Source of the DNA: Xenopus tropicalis
Taxonomy: Eukaryota; Chordata; Amphibia; Anura; Pipidae
DNA length: 64,000 bases
NCBI RefSeq assembly: GCF_000004195.4
Contig: NC_030681.2
Location: 141,232,006-141,296,005, forward strand
Reading direction: 5' to 3'
The translations under genes and the position numbers were made by a program. Below the pieces are notes generated by a model. The model ran no database searches and was not told the origin of the DNA. It saw only the letters and a list, made by a program, of their open reading frames with translations. Below are positions 36,501-45,855 of the stretch, piece after piece; positions within the stretch are counted from its first letter, which is position 1, and each line of letters begins with the position of its first letter.

Positions 36501-39500
36501 TTTAAAGGAACAGTTCAGTGTAAAAATGAAAATCGGCAAAATAGACAGACTGCGCAAAATAAAAAATATTTCTAATATAATTAGTGAGGCAAAAATGTAA
36601 TCTATAAAGACTGCAATGGGCAGATGTCTAACATGATTGCCAGAACTATACTTTCTCCTTTACAGCTCTCTAAGCTGTTAGCAGTCAGTAACCAATCAGT
36701 GACTTTAGGGGGGGGGGGTGGCATTTGGGACATAACTGCTCAGTTATTTTACTTTTGGATCTGACCTGTGTGCTCACAAACTAACTTAACAGTTATGTCC
36801 CATGTGGCCCCCCTAAAGTCACTGACTAACTAAGAGTTTAGAGAGCTGAAAGCAGGAAGTAGTGTTCTGGCTATTATGTTAGATATCTGCCCACTCCAGC
36901 TTTTATAGATTAAATTTTTGCCTAACTAACTATATTACACATTTTTTTATTTTCGCAGTCTGTCTATTTTACCCAGTTTCATTTTTACACTGAGTTATCG
37001 ATAAGCATTTGAAAGAGTAGCAAAAACATTGCTTTCATTAACAATTACTTTTATAAATCACTTTGAAAATGATACTAAAAATTCATTTATATTGGAGTCA
37101 CAATTCCCAAAGGTGTCTAAGCCACAGCTAGCCTAGAAGGGGCTGAGACTGACATCTTACCAAGTCTCAAGGAAAATTCATAAAAGCGCTTCAGCCTCAC
37201 AACCAGAGGGCACACTGAATTCCAGGCTTTTTCTTGAAGTTGGATATCATTTGGATTTTGTATAGCCTGAAAGAAAAAGAACATCACATATATAGATAGA
37301 GACAGACAGACACATTTTACAGTAAGCTTTACATGTTGCTCAAACTGAAACAATTCCCCTTGTTTTAAACGGCACAACTGTCCAGGTGGTTTAGCCACTA
37401 TTGCATTGAATTGAAGAGCATTAAGCCTTCTGTGCTCTAAAGTTACCTTGCTTTATTGTGCACAACACAATGGAACACAACTCTTATAGGGCCTTATTAA
37501 ATAAGTCCAATGGTACAAGGAGTGATTTTGAGATTTCTGCCTTTATTACAGAAATTTTACTAAGATGATTTTCACTAAGGTCTCTCATGGGTTATTCTTC
37601 CCATAGATGTCAATGAACTTTTCAGGAGTAAAATGTATATTTTATAATTAATAAGGCCCCATAAGAAATCAGATATTCCTCATGTGCAGTGTAATATAAA
37701 GCAAGGTAACAGAAGACTGGCACTTCAATAAACAGTCCCACAGACAAAGTTATCTACAAGTCATATACACCCGCCTGTGGTTTTACTATATCCAGACACG
37801 TTGTTTAGAAATAACTCGTCACTGGGGCACTCGAACAAATGTACTGGAACATTAAAATGTACTTGATTGTAACCGCCTATTGAAGACATACATCTCTTAT
37901 CTCTTGTCCAGCTCCCTTATAGGCTTGAAGGTCTGAAAGAATGCTCTCTGAATCCTGCAAAACTGCATTAACCTGGTTCCACACTTCCCTTTCCCCATCA
38001 GTTGGCTGAGCATCTGAAAACAAAATCAAAGTTATAGAAATACATAAATAAAATAATATTCAACAGCCTGAAGATTCAACGAAGTAATCACGTCAGAATC
38101 CCATCCGAAATGGCACAAAGAACTTGCAGGATGCGGAAAAGTCTGTTCTTTTAGGGTCAAATAAATCCTAGAAATCATATTGTAAGTCGGCCATTGCATT
38201 GTATTTGGGCTGCGCAAATTATAGGTAGATCGCCCAATGCATAGTGCCCCAAATGCAATAGTGCAAATGCAGAGTGCCCACGTGGTATGGGACTGCACCC
38301 ACATAGCCAATTATTGGTCTGAAATTATGCAATATCTGAATGACCAACTCGCGCTACCTAGAGTTAAAAACCCCCAAACTGTGTCTTCTGTGTGTGGTGG
38401 ACAAAAAGGTCCCTCAGAACCATTCCAGGAAACTAATGATAATGATACTGTTTTATCATCATGAAATTATGCTGCAGGCATAGAGGTGGGGCATGCAATA
38501 TATGATTGTCAGCTCAGATTTTTAAATACATTTATATCAGGTATGGATGATTTATTAAAAAAAAGAATTTGGGTTTCATATTTAATTTTTCAAGGACTTT
38601 TATTATACAGCTTTTTATGTATGGGTGACAGGTCCACTTTAAGAAAAGGAAAAAACCATGATGAATTAGGCATTGATGCCAAGGAGCAGAAGAAAAATGG
38701 AAATGTTATTTTGTGGAATAGCTGATTATATAAGTTTTAGCTATAGGCCCGGCACAGTTCATTCCATTCTGCTCTGAAGGAAGCACTGAATAAACAGTGA
38801 GGGAGGCAGGGAGGAATAATGTGCCGGATGTTATATAGAGGATCTGTTCCCCAGCCAAACACACGGTTACATTGTTACGTATGGATGTGTGCTGGGCCGG
38901 GGCCTGTGCGGAGAACACGAGTAGAACATGTAACGTGAGCCCCGGTCTGGACATGTAAAGAGCCTTATGGAGCACAGCGAGAGCAGACACGTACTGGTTT
39001 TCATTTGAGGGGGAAAACATAGATGGGTATATGCTAGAGTGGGAACAATTCAAGCATTCTGACAAGTACAGCGCTCAGGTAACCCTGCCAAACAGGCGCT
39101 ACAATACTGCCAAGAAAATGCTTCTATCCCTAAAAGACTCCTGCAGAAGCGAGTGCATTGGGTTATGGAAAGCACATTGAGCCACTGAAATCTAATTTTC
39201 TCAGTGCTTTCTGCAGTAATGCTATACAGGTATGAGATCTGTTATCTAGAAACCCATTATCCAGAAAGTTCCGAATTACGGAAAGGCCATCTCCCATAGA
39301 CTCCATTTTAAACAGATTATTCTAATTTTTATAAATGATTTCCTTTTCTCTCTAATAATAAAACAGTAAAGGTATGGGACCTGTTATGCAGAATGCTTGG
39401 GACCTGGGGTTTTCCGAATAAGGGATCATTCTGTAATTTGGATCTCCATAACTTAAGTCTGCTAAAAATCATTTAAATATTGAATAAACCCAATAGGATT

Positions 39501-42500
39501 GTTTTGCCTCCAATAAGGGGTAATTATATCTTAGTTGGGATCAAGTACAGGTACTGTTTTATTATTACAGAGAAAAGGGAAATCATTTAACCATGAAATA
39601 AACCCAATAGGGCTGTTCTGCCCCCAATAAGGGGTAATTATATCTTAGTTGGGATCAAGTACAGGTACTGTTTTATTATTACAGAGAAAAGGGAATCATT
39701 TAACCATTAAATAAACCCAATAGGACTGTTCTGCCCCCAATAAGGGGTAATTATATCTTAGTTGGGATCAAGTACAGGTACTGTTTTATTATTACAGAGA
39801 AAAGGGAATCATTTAACCATTAAATAAACCCAATAGGGCTGTTCTGCCCCCAATAAGGGGTAATTATATCTTAGTTGGGATCAAGTACAGGTACTGTTTT
39901 ATTATTACAGAGAAAAGGGAATCATTTAACCATGAAATAAACCCAATAGGGCTGTTCTGCCCCCAATAAGGGGTAATTATATCTTAGTTGGGATCAAGTA
40001 CAGGTACTGTTTTATTATTACAGAGAAAAGGGAATCATTTAACCATTAAATAAACCCAATAGGGCTGTTCTGCCCCCAATAAGGGGTAATTATATCTTAG
40101 TTGGGATCAAATACAGGTACTGTTTTATTATTACAGAGAAAAGGGAATCCTTTAAACATGAAATAAACCCAATAGGGCTGTTCTGCCCCCAATAAGGGGT
40201 AATTATATCTTAGTTGGGATCAAGTACAGGTACTGTTTTATTATTACAGAGAAAAAGAAAATTATTTTTAAAAAAATCTGAATTATTTGATTAAAATGCG
40301 GTCTATGGGAGATGACCTTTCCGTAATTCAGAACTTTATGGATAATGGGTTTCCCGATAAGGGGTCCGATACCTGTACCTTGTACTTGATCCCAACTAAG
40401 ATATAATTAATCCTTGTTGGGGGCTAGACAACTCTATTGGGTTTATTTAATGTTTAAATTTTTCAGTAAACCTAAAGCATGGAGATCCAAACTACGGAAG
40501 GTCCCTTATCCGGAAGACCCCAGGTCCCGAGCATTCTGGATAACAGATCCCATATCTGTATCACTTTCCAAACAATCTGCTTATTTCCCTAGGGGCTGTA
40601 CAACTGGGCTATCCCATGCACAGCCACAAGGAGGGTTTTTTTTTCCCCCCCTAAAAAGAATGAATTTTCATGCTAGTTTAGTGCCATTAACAATGGATGT
40701 TGCCAATTATTAGGGAGTCTATTTCATTTTTAATTAGGCCTTTTTGTGCTCTGTCCATAATAGGCCCCCCCATGACACCACCACTACCCATACCCCAATT
40801 CCCCAGTGATGTCATAACACACTCCGCCCACTTTGGTGATGTCACCTACCATACCCCACCTATATGAGGGGGTTGGTCCGGTGCAGGATTTAGAACCACC
40901 AAGAGAAATGGCACTGGGTTGGGACTGGGAGGATCGAGCCAGAAGCAAATTGAGAATTACTCAATCCAAGAAGAAATATAGAAAGTAGGGGTACAGGTAT
41001 TGAAACCACCCAGATGCCAGTGATATAGACTTAAAGTAATACAGAGCCAATACCTGAAGAGTGCATATGAATGGAATATTCGCAGCTTTATTAAATGGTG
41101 TTCATGACACTTCAAACACAATCAAACATTTCGGGATCCACACAACCTCCAGTCCTGAGGAAGAGCAATGTGAAACGTTTGATCTTGTTTGAAGAGTCAT
41201 GAGCATCATGTAACAAAGCTGGGAATATCCCATTCATCTGCACGCTTCAGGTATTGGCTCTGTATTACTCTAAGGAAATTGGGAAAGGCCATTGTGAATA
41301 TCACTGCCCACCCTGTACACTTTTCCCAGCAGCATTGTTTAAACAGGGCACTATGGAAAATGGCAATTTTTTATTTCAGAGCTTTTTCAATGATGGGTTT
41401 GCAGATAACAGATCCAATATAAAATGTGACCACCACCACAAGCGAGACAAAAAAATACAGTGCAGTGATTTCAGCTTTACATTTGCAGTTTGGCAGTGCA
41501 CCAAGATATTATGTAATAACTGTACTTCTGTCTGTCTAAGGAAAACTATACCCCCAGAATGAATACTCAGCCAACTGTTATATCATAATAAGTGGCCTAT
41601 TAAATAATCTCTCCAAACTGTAATATATCCGTAAATATTGCCCTTTTACACCCTTTCCCTTGAGCCGCCATTTAGTGATGGGCTGTGTGTTACCTCAGAG
41701 ATCAGCTGACAGGAAATAATGCAGCTCTAACTGTAACAGGAAGTAGTGTGGGAGCAAAAGGCAGAACTCTGTCCATTCATTGGCTGATGGGGCCTAGCAT
41801 GTATGTGTGCCTTGGCTTGTTTGTGTGCACTGTGAATCATATGATAAAAGGGGGAAGCCCTTGGTACATAAAATTTCAATTTCCTGTTTAGGATTACCCA
41901 ATGCTACATATGGCTAAAAAAGTATATTATGGTTTATTTGGATGAAGCAGGGTTTTACATATGAGCTGAACCTACACTTTTCATGGTTATAGTTTTCCAT
42001 TAAAGGGCTAATATACCTATACAGTTCAGCAGTATGACGCTTATGGAGTGTAATGATGCAAGCACAGACCTATTGTATCTTCCTGTAAAGCCTATATTAC
42101 ATAAATCCAAGGGAGATGTCCCTGGAACGAAGGGTGTCTTTTTATGGACAATTTGTCTGGCAAGTACCGCAGTGATGCCATAAAACCTACATGCTTCTGC
42201 CCTTTACCCTTCCTGACTGCTTGTAATAGGGTAACAATTAGGAATGTAGGTAGTAATAAGGGCCTTTGTGCCCTGCTTAGGTGGGGATAAAAATGCAGGA
42301 TGTATTTCCATTGGGGGAAACCGATAGAGAAAATAAAAATTAAAGACCACCAGAGTGTTAGAACTTTGCAAAACATGAACTTCATTATAACAAGGCGCAC
42401 AGGGGTCGCACACCTTGCACCCCTGCTACTTACGCCCTTGTCTAAAGTTCTCCATCTAACTGATAAAGGATAAATCTGGGGTTGGCAGAAGCTAAGAAAA

Positions 42501-45500
42501 CACTACCTGTGTGAATGGCCTGTGGCTGTTTTCATGGATTGGGCTGGGGCCCCTGGTTCCACTGATAGCAAACCTTAAAGGAAAAATAAAGTCAAAGTCA
42601 CTTGGGGGTGCCAAAATGTTAGGCACCCCCAAGTGACTTTGACCGCCTACCTTTTAGCCCGGGGTAGCTGCCGGCGCTTCCTTGCTGCTGATTCGCTGCG
42701 CGCGCATGCGCAGTAGAGTGAAAAGCCAAACTTAAATGTTAAAGTCGGCTTTTCACTCTACTGCGCATGCGCCCACCGCTGGCACTCAGGAAAAGGAAGC
42801 GAGGAAGACGGAAGCGCTGCGCTCCAGGTGCCCCGGGCTGGTGCTGTTTTCTCCTAACAGGGGCACCAGCCCGGGGTACGAGGTAAGCGGTTAAAGTCAC
42901 TTGGGGGTGCCTAACATTTTGGCACCCCCAAGTGACTTTGACTTTCGTTTCCCTTTAAGGCTACAGTATTCAATATGTGTGCTTCCTACTCTGTGCTAAC
43001 AGTTTGAGGAAGGTTCTTTCTTTGTTCAAAACAACAATATGCCCTAAACTCAAAGCAGGTCTGTATGCAGTAATGTCGGCCATACACGCACCAATAAAAT
43101 CGTACAAAGCCTTGTTTTGTACGATATTCGGTGTGTGTATGGCTGCTCGAAGAGGCAACCAATATAGTAGAAGGCTGCGGATAGCGGTCCACTCGTCTAT
43201 CGGCCAGGTTAAAAGATTTTGATCAGGCGCCATTGAAGGCGCCCAAGCAAAATCTACGTTCAGGGCTGAATCACCAGGTGGAGGTAGAATTGCTATTGTT
43301 TCTACCTCCATATCTGACGATTCAGCCCTGAACGTCAGTGGAGGGGGGGGGAATGATCTTTCGTGCGGCCAATGGTTGCACGAACGATCAGAATTGCTAC
43401 GTGTATGGCCATCTTAAGTCTGTAGAGAGGGAAATGGATGAACTTGCCTGGCCTGCACAAAGCCCTCACCTCAACCCAACATCTGTAGGATAATTTAGAA
43501 GCCGAATGCTCAGAGTCCAATCTAACTAATCATCTTGAGGCTGAATAGGAACAAATCCCAGCAACAATGTTCCAACATCTATAGGAAAGCCTTCAAGGAA
43601 GAGGAGAGGTGGAGCAACTTCATCATAATCCCCTTTGGTATTGGAATGAGATGTTGGCAAGCACGGTGCCCCGATACACTAATATACACTATATGGCTCT
43701 GCACTAAGGTAGCCACAACGGCAAGTGTAATGTACGCTGCTACCTCTGTAGGTGACATTGGTACAGAAACTGTGGCTTGTCATCTTAAAGGGTGGCTCTT
43801 GTAGAAATACAGCCAAAAATGAAATAATAAGTTTAGAAAACCTATTTTTGTGAGTTTCCATAAATGCACATACTCATTCATTCCAAACAATACTACGTAC
43901 GGCTAAGAAAATGTAAAAAAATAAAATACAAATAATATTTCGAAAAACTTTGCATTTAATAACATCAGACATAGGGAGTACAATATTATGCAGAAGGCAA
44001 GCAAATGAGACCGCCATGCAACAAGCATATCATATAATCAAGTCAATAGATATTTAGTTAAACATTTTAATGTCCAAGAAGAAAGTGACCGCTGCAACCT
44101 CACACCAGGTTTAGTCCAGGGCTTGGACCTCTGGTGACATATTAAGTTTGGAAAATTAGTATATCACACTTGGTCCCTTGGTCCAATGAACTGGCTGGAT
44201 CAAAGTGTTACATTTTTGGGTTGGAGCCAAGAGTATGTTTACTGGATTTTGGGCCCTTTCCAATTGGTTTCCACAGAGTTTACCTACAATAGCAACATAA
44301 TTCAGTGCTACACAGTGAACTCTTGCTTCTAGGAGGACATTAAAGAGCCAGGAAGCATTACAATAATGTAACTAACACCAAAAAAATAAATAAAATGTAT
44401 CAATGTACTTAAATTATAATGTTGCCCTGATGTTGCTTTAAAGAACTTTCATTTTTTTGGTGTTACTGTTCCTTTAACAGCTACAGGTATAATCATGGAG
44501 AAGGCAGCAGACCCACTTGGGGCACATTTATATGTTTAGTGCTCCTTGTAGTACCAACTCTAGTTCTGCCACAGCCATGCACATACCAGGGTCACTTTTA
44601 TCTAATTTATCTAAGAGGATTTGAAAGTGGTTTCTTTCAACTGGACATAATACATTTAGAACAACAAATGAGGACATCAGAACTTTTAATAAATGCACAT
44701 ACAGAATTAACTTGTGTTAATATGAACACACGTTCAAACATCATGCACTTCAGATCTGTAACAATCATGGATTCACATTTGCAATTTCATGGATCTAATA
44801 GGGATTGTTATAGGGAAGCATACCCGGCAGGGAACAAGGGGTGTATCTAGGGTCTTCTATTTATTCTTGATAAAGATTATTGAGTGGGGGGTTATATTGT
44901 GTGACTTGGCTATTACTTTCTCCTCATACTTGAGAACATCATGGTCTGACTATGACCAGCAGGGTGCTTTTTCTCTGCAGTCCCTGGTGTATTTTTCTTC
45001 CATGAAAGCAGCTCTTACTAAAAATAGGTGTATGCCTGGTTGCTAAGGCAAGTATGGTCAGCAGAAACTAGATATTATTACATTGGAGAGCTGCAGAATT
45101 TAAAATATTTCAAAATTCAAAACCCACAATGAAGACCAAATGCAAGCTGTCTACAAACGTTTAAGGATAACTTCACTATAATGCATTCATCATCTCTTCA
45201 ACACTTTTCTGCCTGTAACCAGTTGGTAGCAGCCACCCTTAGGTGCTTAGTGGTATGGTCCAGTCGAGGTTACAACTCCTCAGGCAGATGATAAAAAGAT
45301 GATGAAGAAGGGCAGAAGAACATAATGGGTGGTGTATTCTTAAAAGCAGGATCACGTTATCCTTTTTTGGCCTTCTAGGGGGTGTTGGCCCTGAAAAGTG
45401 CAACCCAAACATTGCAAAGGTGAAAGCCAGGCCGTTACCAGTCATTAGAAGAAACATGCAATAGAAACCATCAAGTGGGTTAGTAGAGAAAACCAAGCCA

Positions 45501-45844
45501 GGCAAGAGGTTTGCTCACTTTCAAAGTCAAGGAAAAAGTTTGGTCCCTGATCAAGCTCTGTGCAAGTAAGAACTTTTAAAAGATTTCCCATTTGGTTCCT
45601 GAAAAATAGAAAAGTAGGAGAGAAAGAGAGAAAAAGAGAGAGGAAGTGCTGAGTGAGAATCATGCAAGCATCTCCGGTGCAGTTATGTGCTTCAGATTAA
45701 TGGCGTACCAGCTCATCAGCTCAGCCCCGTAAGGAAAGGATCAGCACAGGTTCTTGGACACATTTTAAACTTACTTTCAAAATCCAGGAAAAAATGTGGA
45801 TAGTTTTCAATTTCCCTGGTAAGCACCTTAAGAAGATTACCCAT
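30514..45844 (-). CDS. cyria: CYFIP-related Rac1 interactor A (CYRI-A/FAM49A), ten coding exons
   Basis: Ten exons on the minus strand join in frame to a 323-residue protein, the length of vertebrate CYRI-A. The exon joins are phase-consistent and all junctions are GT-AG. CYRI proteins bind GTP-loaded Rac1 through a DUF1394/CYFIP-like fold and restrain the Scar/WAVE complex, limiting lamellipodia; CYRI-A also acts at macropinosomes. The Rac-binding twin arginines are present in the motif FSYYRRT (residues 155-161, R159/R160). Gly2 in MGNLLK is the expected myristoylation site, placing the protein at membranes. Residues such as [25 protein letters not shown] and the C-terminus [17 protein letters not shown] match CYRI-A and not CYRI-B. 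An alternative first coding exon gives a 324-residue form. The 5' noncoding exon and promoter are upstream and were not found. Confidence 0.97.
30663..30733 (-). CDS. cyria: cyria coding exon 9
   Basis: 71 bp encoding [20 protein letters not shown] and NAL plus two bases of an arginine codon (residues 280-303). Acceptor tttcctttag, donor gtacac. Confidence 0.95.
30734..31642 (-). other. cyria: cyria intron 8
   Basis: GT-AG intron of about 0.9 kb. It has no recognised mobile element; the segment at 31220-31300 carries 'acccacaatgcattgca' and 'gggaattgtgggattgg', a common dispersed motif. Confidence 0.85.
31643..31769 (-). CDS. cyria: cyria coding exon 8
   Basis: 127 bp, completing codon 237 and encoding residues 238-279: [20 protein letters not shown] through FCKTSKID. 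Acceptor tttccccacag, donor gtgaga. This is one of the most conserved parts of the family. Confidence 0.97.
31770..32895 (-). other. cyria: cyria intron 7, holding a T2 MITE
   Basis: GT-AG intron of about 1.1 kb. Nearly half of it is the T2-type MITE at 32258-32743. Confidence 0.85.
32258..32743 (+). mobile_element. T2-type MITE (TTAAAGGAGAAGGAAAG)
   Basis: The ends ttaaaggagaaggaaagg and ctttccttctcctttaa are inverted and carry TTAA at both edges. It is the same family as 19805-20272 but in opposite orientation, and lies within cyria intron 7. Confidence 0.87.
32896..32975 (-). CDS. cyria: cyria coding exon 7
   Basis: 80 bp, residues 211-236 plus two bases of 237, encoding [20 protein letters not shown] through MLET. 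Acceptor ttgctatag, donor gtaagt. Confidence 0.95.
33258..33374 (-). CDS. cyria: cyria coding exon 6
   Basis: 117 bp, 39 codons, residues 172-210, encoding [20 protein letters not shown] through ATTSFVSD. Acceptor cctttaatag, donor gtgagt, phase 0 at both ends. Confidence 0.95.
33375..35560 (-). other. cyria: cyria intron 5, holding a TA-flanked MITE
   Basis: GT-AG intron of about 2.2 kb containing the MITE at 34684. Near 33505-33575 a segment 'ggcctgaaacattggctc' followed by AATAAA resembles the tail motifs described at 41035 and 47038. No other exon is seen. Confidence 0.8.
34684..35438 (+). mobile_element. TA-flanked MITE with internal 113-bp tandem units
   Basis: The left end (caggacccgttatccag) and the right end (ctggataacaggtcccatacctg) are imperfect inverted repeats. 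TA flanks both sides (34682-34683, 35439-35440). About five copies of the 113-bp unit lie inside, with boundaries near 34877, 34991, 35098, 35212 and 35322. Confidence 0.85.
35561..35638 (-). CDS. cyria: cyria coding exon 5 (Rac1-binding RR motif)
   Basis: 78 bp, 26 codons, residues 146-171, from acceptor cttcatttag to donor gtaagt. It contains [14 protein letters not shown]; the two arginines (159, 160) are the pair known to be needed for Rac1 binding in CYRI proteins. Only 84 bp of intron separate it from exon 4. Confidence 0.96.
35723..35859 (-). CDS. cyria: cyria coding exon 4
   Basis: 137 bp between acceptor atgtgtatag and donor gtaagt. It encodes [20 protein letters not shown] through [10 protein letters not shown], residues 100-145, ending in phase 0. 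Confidence 0.97.
35994..36194. mobile_element. PIF/Harbinger-like palindromic MITE
   Basis: The termini gggctctggcacacgggg and cccgtgtgccagagccc are perfect inverted repeats, flanked by TAA at 35991-35993 and 36195-36197. Inner 'gagattagtcg' and 'cgactaatctc' also pair. GC-rich interior with no open frame. Confidence 0.9.
36502..37003. mobile_element. Long-hairpin T2-like MITE
   Basis: The left end ttaaaggaacagttcagtgt pairs imperfectly with the right end acactgagttatcg. Almost the whole element folds back: 'aaaatagacagactgc' with 'gcagtctgtctatttt', and 'cagtgactttaggggg' with 'cccccctaaagtcactg'. The right terminus has lost the expected TTAA. Confidence 0.8.
37161..37266 (-). CDS. cyria: cyria coding exon 3
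   Basis: 106 bp between acceptor ttctttcag and donor gtaaga. It encodes [15 protein letters not shown] through FYEFSLRL, residues 65-99, and ends in phase 1. Confidence 0.96.
37267..37891 (-). other. cyria: cyria intron 2
   Basis: GT-AG intron of 625 bp with no recognised element. Confidence 0.85.
37892..38013 (-). CDS. cyria: cyria coding exon 2
   Basis: It runs from acceptor ttttgttttcag to donor gtatgt, 122 bp, starting at codon position 2 and ending in phase 0. It encodes (N)[17 protein letters not shown]... through GAGQEIRD, residues 24-64. This is the first common exon, joined to either A or B. Confidence 0.95.
39227..40558 (+). mobile_element. TA-flanked MITE interrupted by a second copy
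   Basis: The outer element begins caggtatgagatctg (TA at 39225-39226) and ends cagatcccatatctg (TA at 40559-40560). It is broken at its internal 'aaaacag-ta-ccttgtacttg' by an inverted copy of its own family at 39369-40375. The two outer parts rejoin cleanly at the TA. Confidence 0.88.
39369..40375 (-). mobile_element. Nested MITE with seven 113-bp units
   Basis: It begins aaggtatgggacctg and ends ggtccgatacctg, with TA at 39367-39368 and 40376-40377. It lies in the opposite orientation to its host copy. Unit boundaries near 39472, 39582, 39698, 39810, 39923, 40036 and 40150 show about seven copies of the 113-bp unit, the longest array of this family in the window. Confidence 0.9.
41035..41269. 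mobile_element. Head-to-head inverted dimer of a retroelement-like tail
   Basis: The arms are about 100 bp: agtaatacagagccaatacc at the left edge mirrors ggtattggctctgtattact at the right edge, and 'caaacacaatcaaacatttc' mirrors 'gaaacgtttgatcttgtttg'. The right arm extends further inward with 'cctgaggaagagcaatgtga' before gaaacg; the left arm stops at that point. The tail sequence (CTGAGGA...GAAACGTT) resembles tails of Penelope-like elements, but the family is inferred. Confidence 0.7.
42575..42958. mobile_element. GC-rich TTAA MITE with nested hairpins
   Basis: TTAA marks both ends (42575-42578, 42955-42958). Each end contains its own hairpin, 'gtcacttgggggtgcc' with 'ggcacccccaagtgac'. 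The middle pairs 'gcgcatgcgcagtagagtga' with 'tcactctactgcgcatgcgc', and 'agcccgggg' segments pair too. The element is thus a compound of several inverted repeats and is far richer in GC than its flanks. Confidence 0.88.
43077..43418. mobile_element. MITE with cggccatacacg termini
   Basis: The left cggccatacacgcacc and right gctacgtgtatggccatctt are imperfect inverted repeats. Inside, 'acgttcagggctgaatc' pairs with 'gattcagccctgaacgt' around a central palindrome near 43286. Related to 46007 and, more distantly, to 4612 and 27233. Confidence 0.72.
44340..44477. mobile_element. Short T2-type MITE remnant
   Basis: The right end ttggtgttactgttcctttaa is identical to that of 14593 and 51156. The left end is ttaaagagccaggaag with 'aacaccaaaaaaat' inside. 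It appears to be an internally deleted copy. Confidence 0.7.
45519..45598 (-). CDS. cyria: cyria alternative first coding exon B (CYRI-B type)
   Basis: The acceptor is ...ctatttttcag before gaaccaa and then ATG at 45591. It encodes [18 protein letters not shown] followed by FFLDFE (24 codons plus one base) and ends at the donor gtgagc. The phase equals that of exon A, so either can join the next exon. The protein it encodes resembles the N-terminus of the paralogue CYRI-B. An approximately 55-nt pyrimidine-rich tract precedes its acceptor. Confidence 0.92.
45599..45655 (-). promoter_or_regulatory. cyria: Extended polypyrimidine tract before exon B
   Basis: On the minus strand a run of about 55 nt is almost entirely C and T, with repeated TCTCT and CTTTCTC, and ends at the acceptor cag. 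Such tracts are typical binding sites of the splicing repressor PTB in mutually exclusive exons; binding here is inference. Confidence 0.5.
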
Positions 45845-45854
45845 CCCAGCACAC
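45775..45854 (-). CDS. cyria: cyria alternative first coding exon A (CYRI-A type)
   Basis: The acceptor is ...tgcatccattag before gtgtgctggg and then ATG at 45844. It encodes [15 protein letters not shown]...FFLDFE (23 codons plus one base) and ends at the donor gtaagt. Coding bases are 45775-45844; 45845-45854 are 5' UTR. Because it has an acceptor, a noncoding exon must lie upstream. This is the N-terminus usual for CYRI-A. Confidence 0.93.
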
Positions 45855-45855
45855 C

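Larger units (their letters stand above)
35860..37160 (-). other. cyria: cyria intron 3, holding two MITEs
   Basis: GT-AG intron of about 1.3 kb, of which over half is the MITEs at 35994 and 36502. Confidence 0.85.
38014..45518 (-). other. cyria: cyria intron 1, 7.5 kb, repeat-rich
   Basis: The largest visible coding-region intron joins either alternative first exon to exon 2. It contains the nested MITEs at 39227-40558, the inverted dimer at 41035-41269, and MITEs at 42575, 43077 and 44340. Stretches between these (38014-39226, 40561-41034, 41270-42574, 43419-44339, 44478-45518) show no exon I can recognise. Confidence 0.8.

Noticed and set aside
30514..45844. Host gene being cyrib (FAM49B) rather than cyria
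   Set aside because: Common exons carry CYRI-A residues ([28 protein letters not shown]-terminal QIRAMLQ); only alternative exon B is CYRI-B-like.
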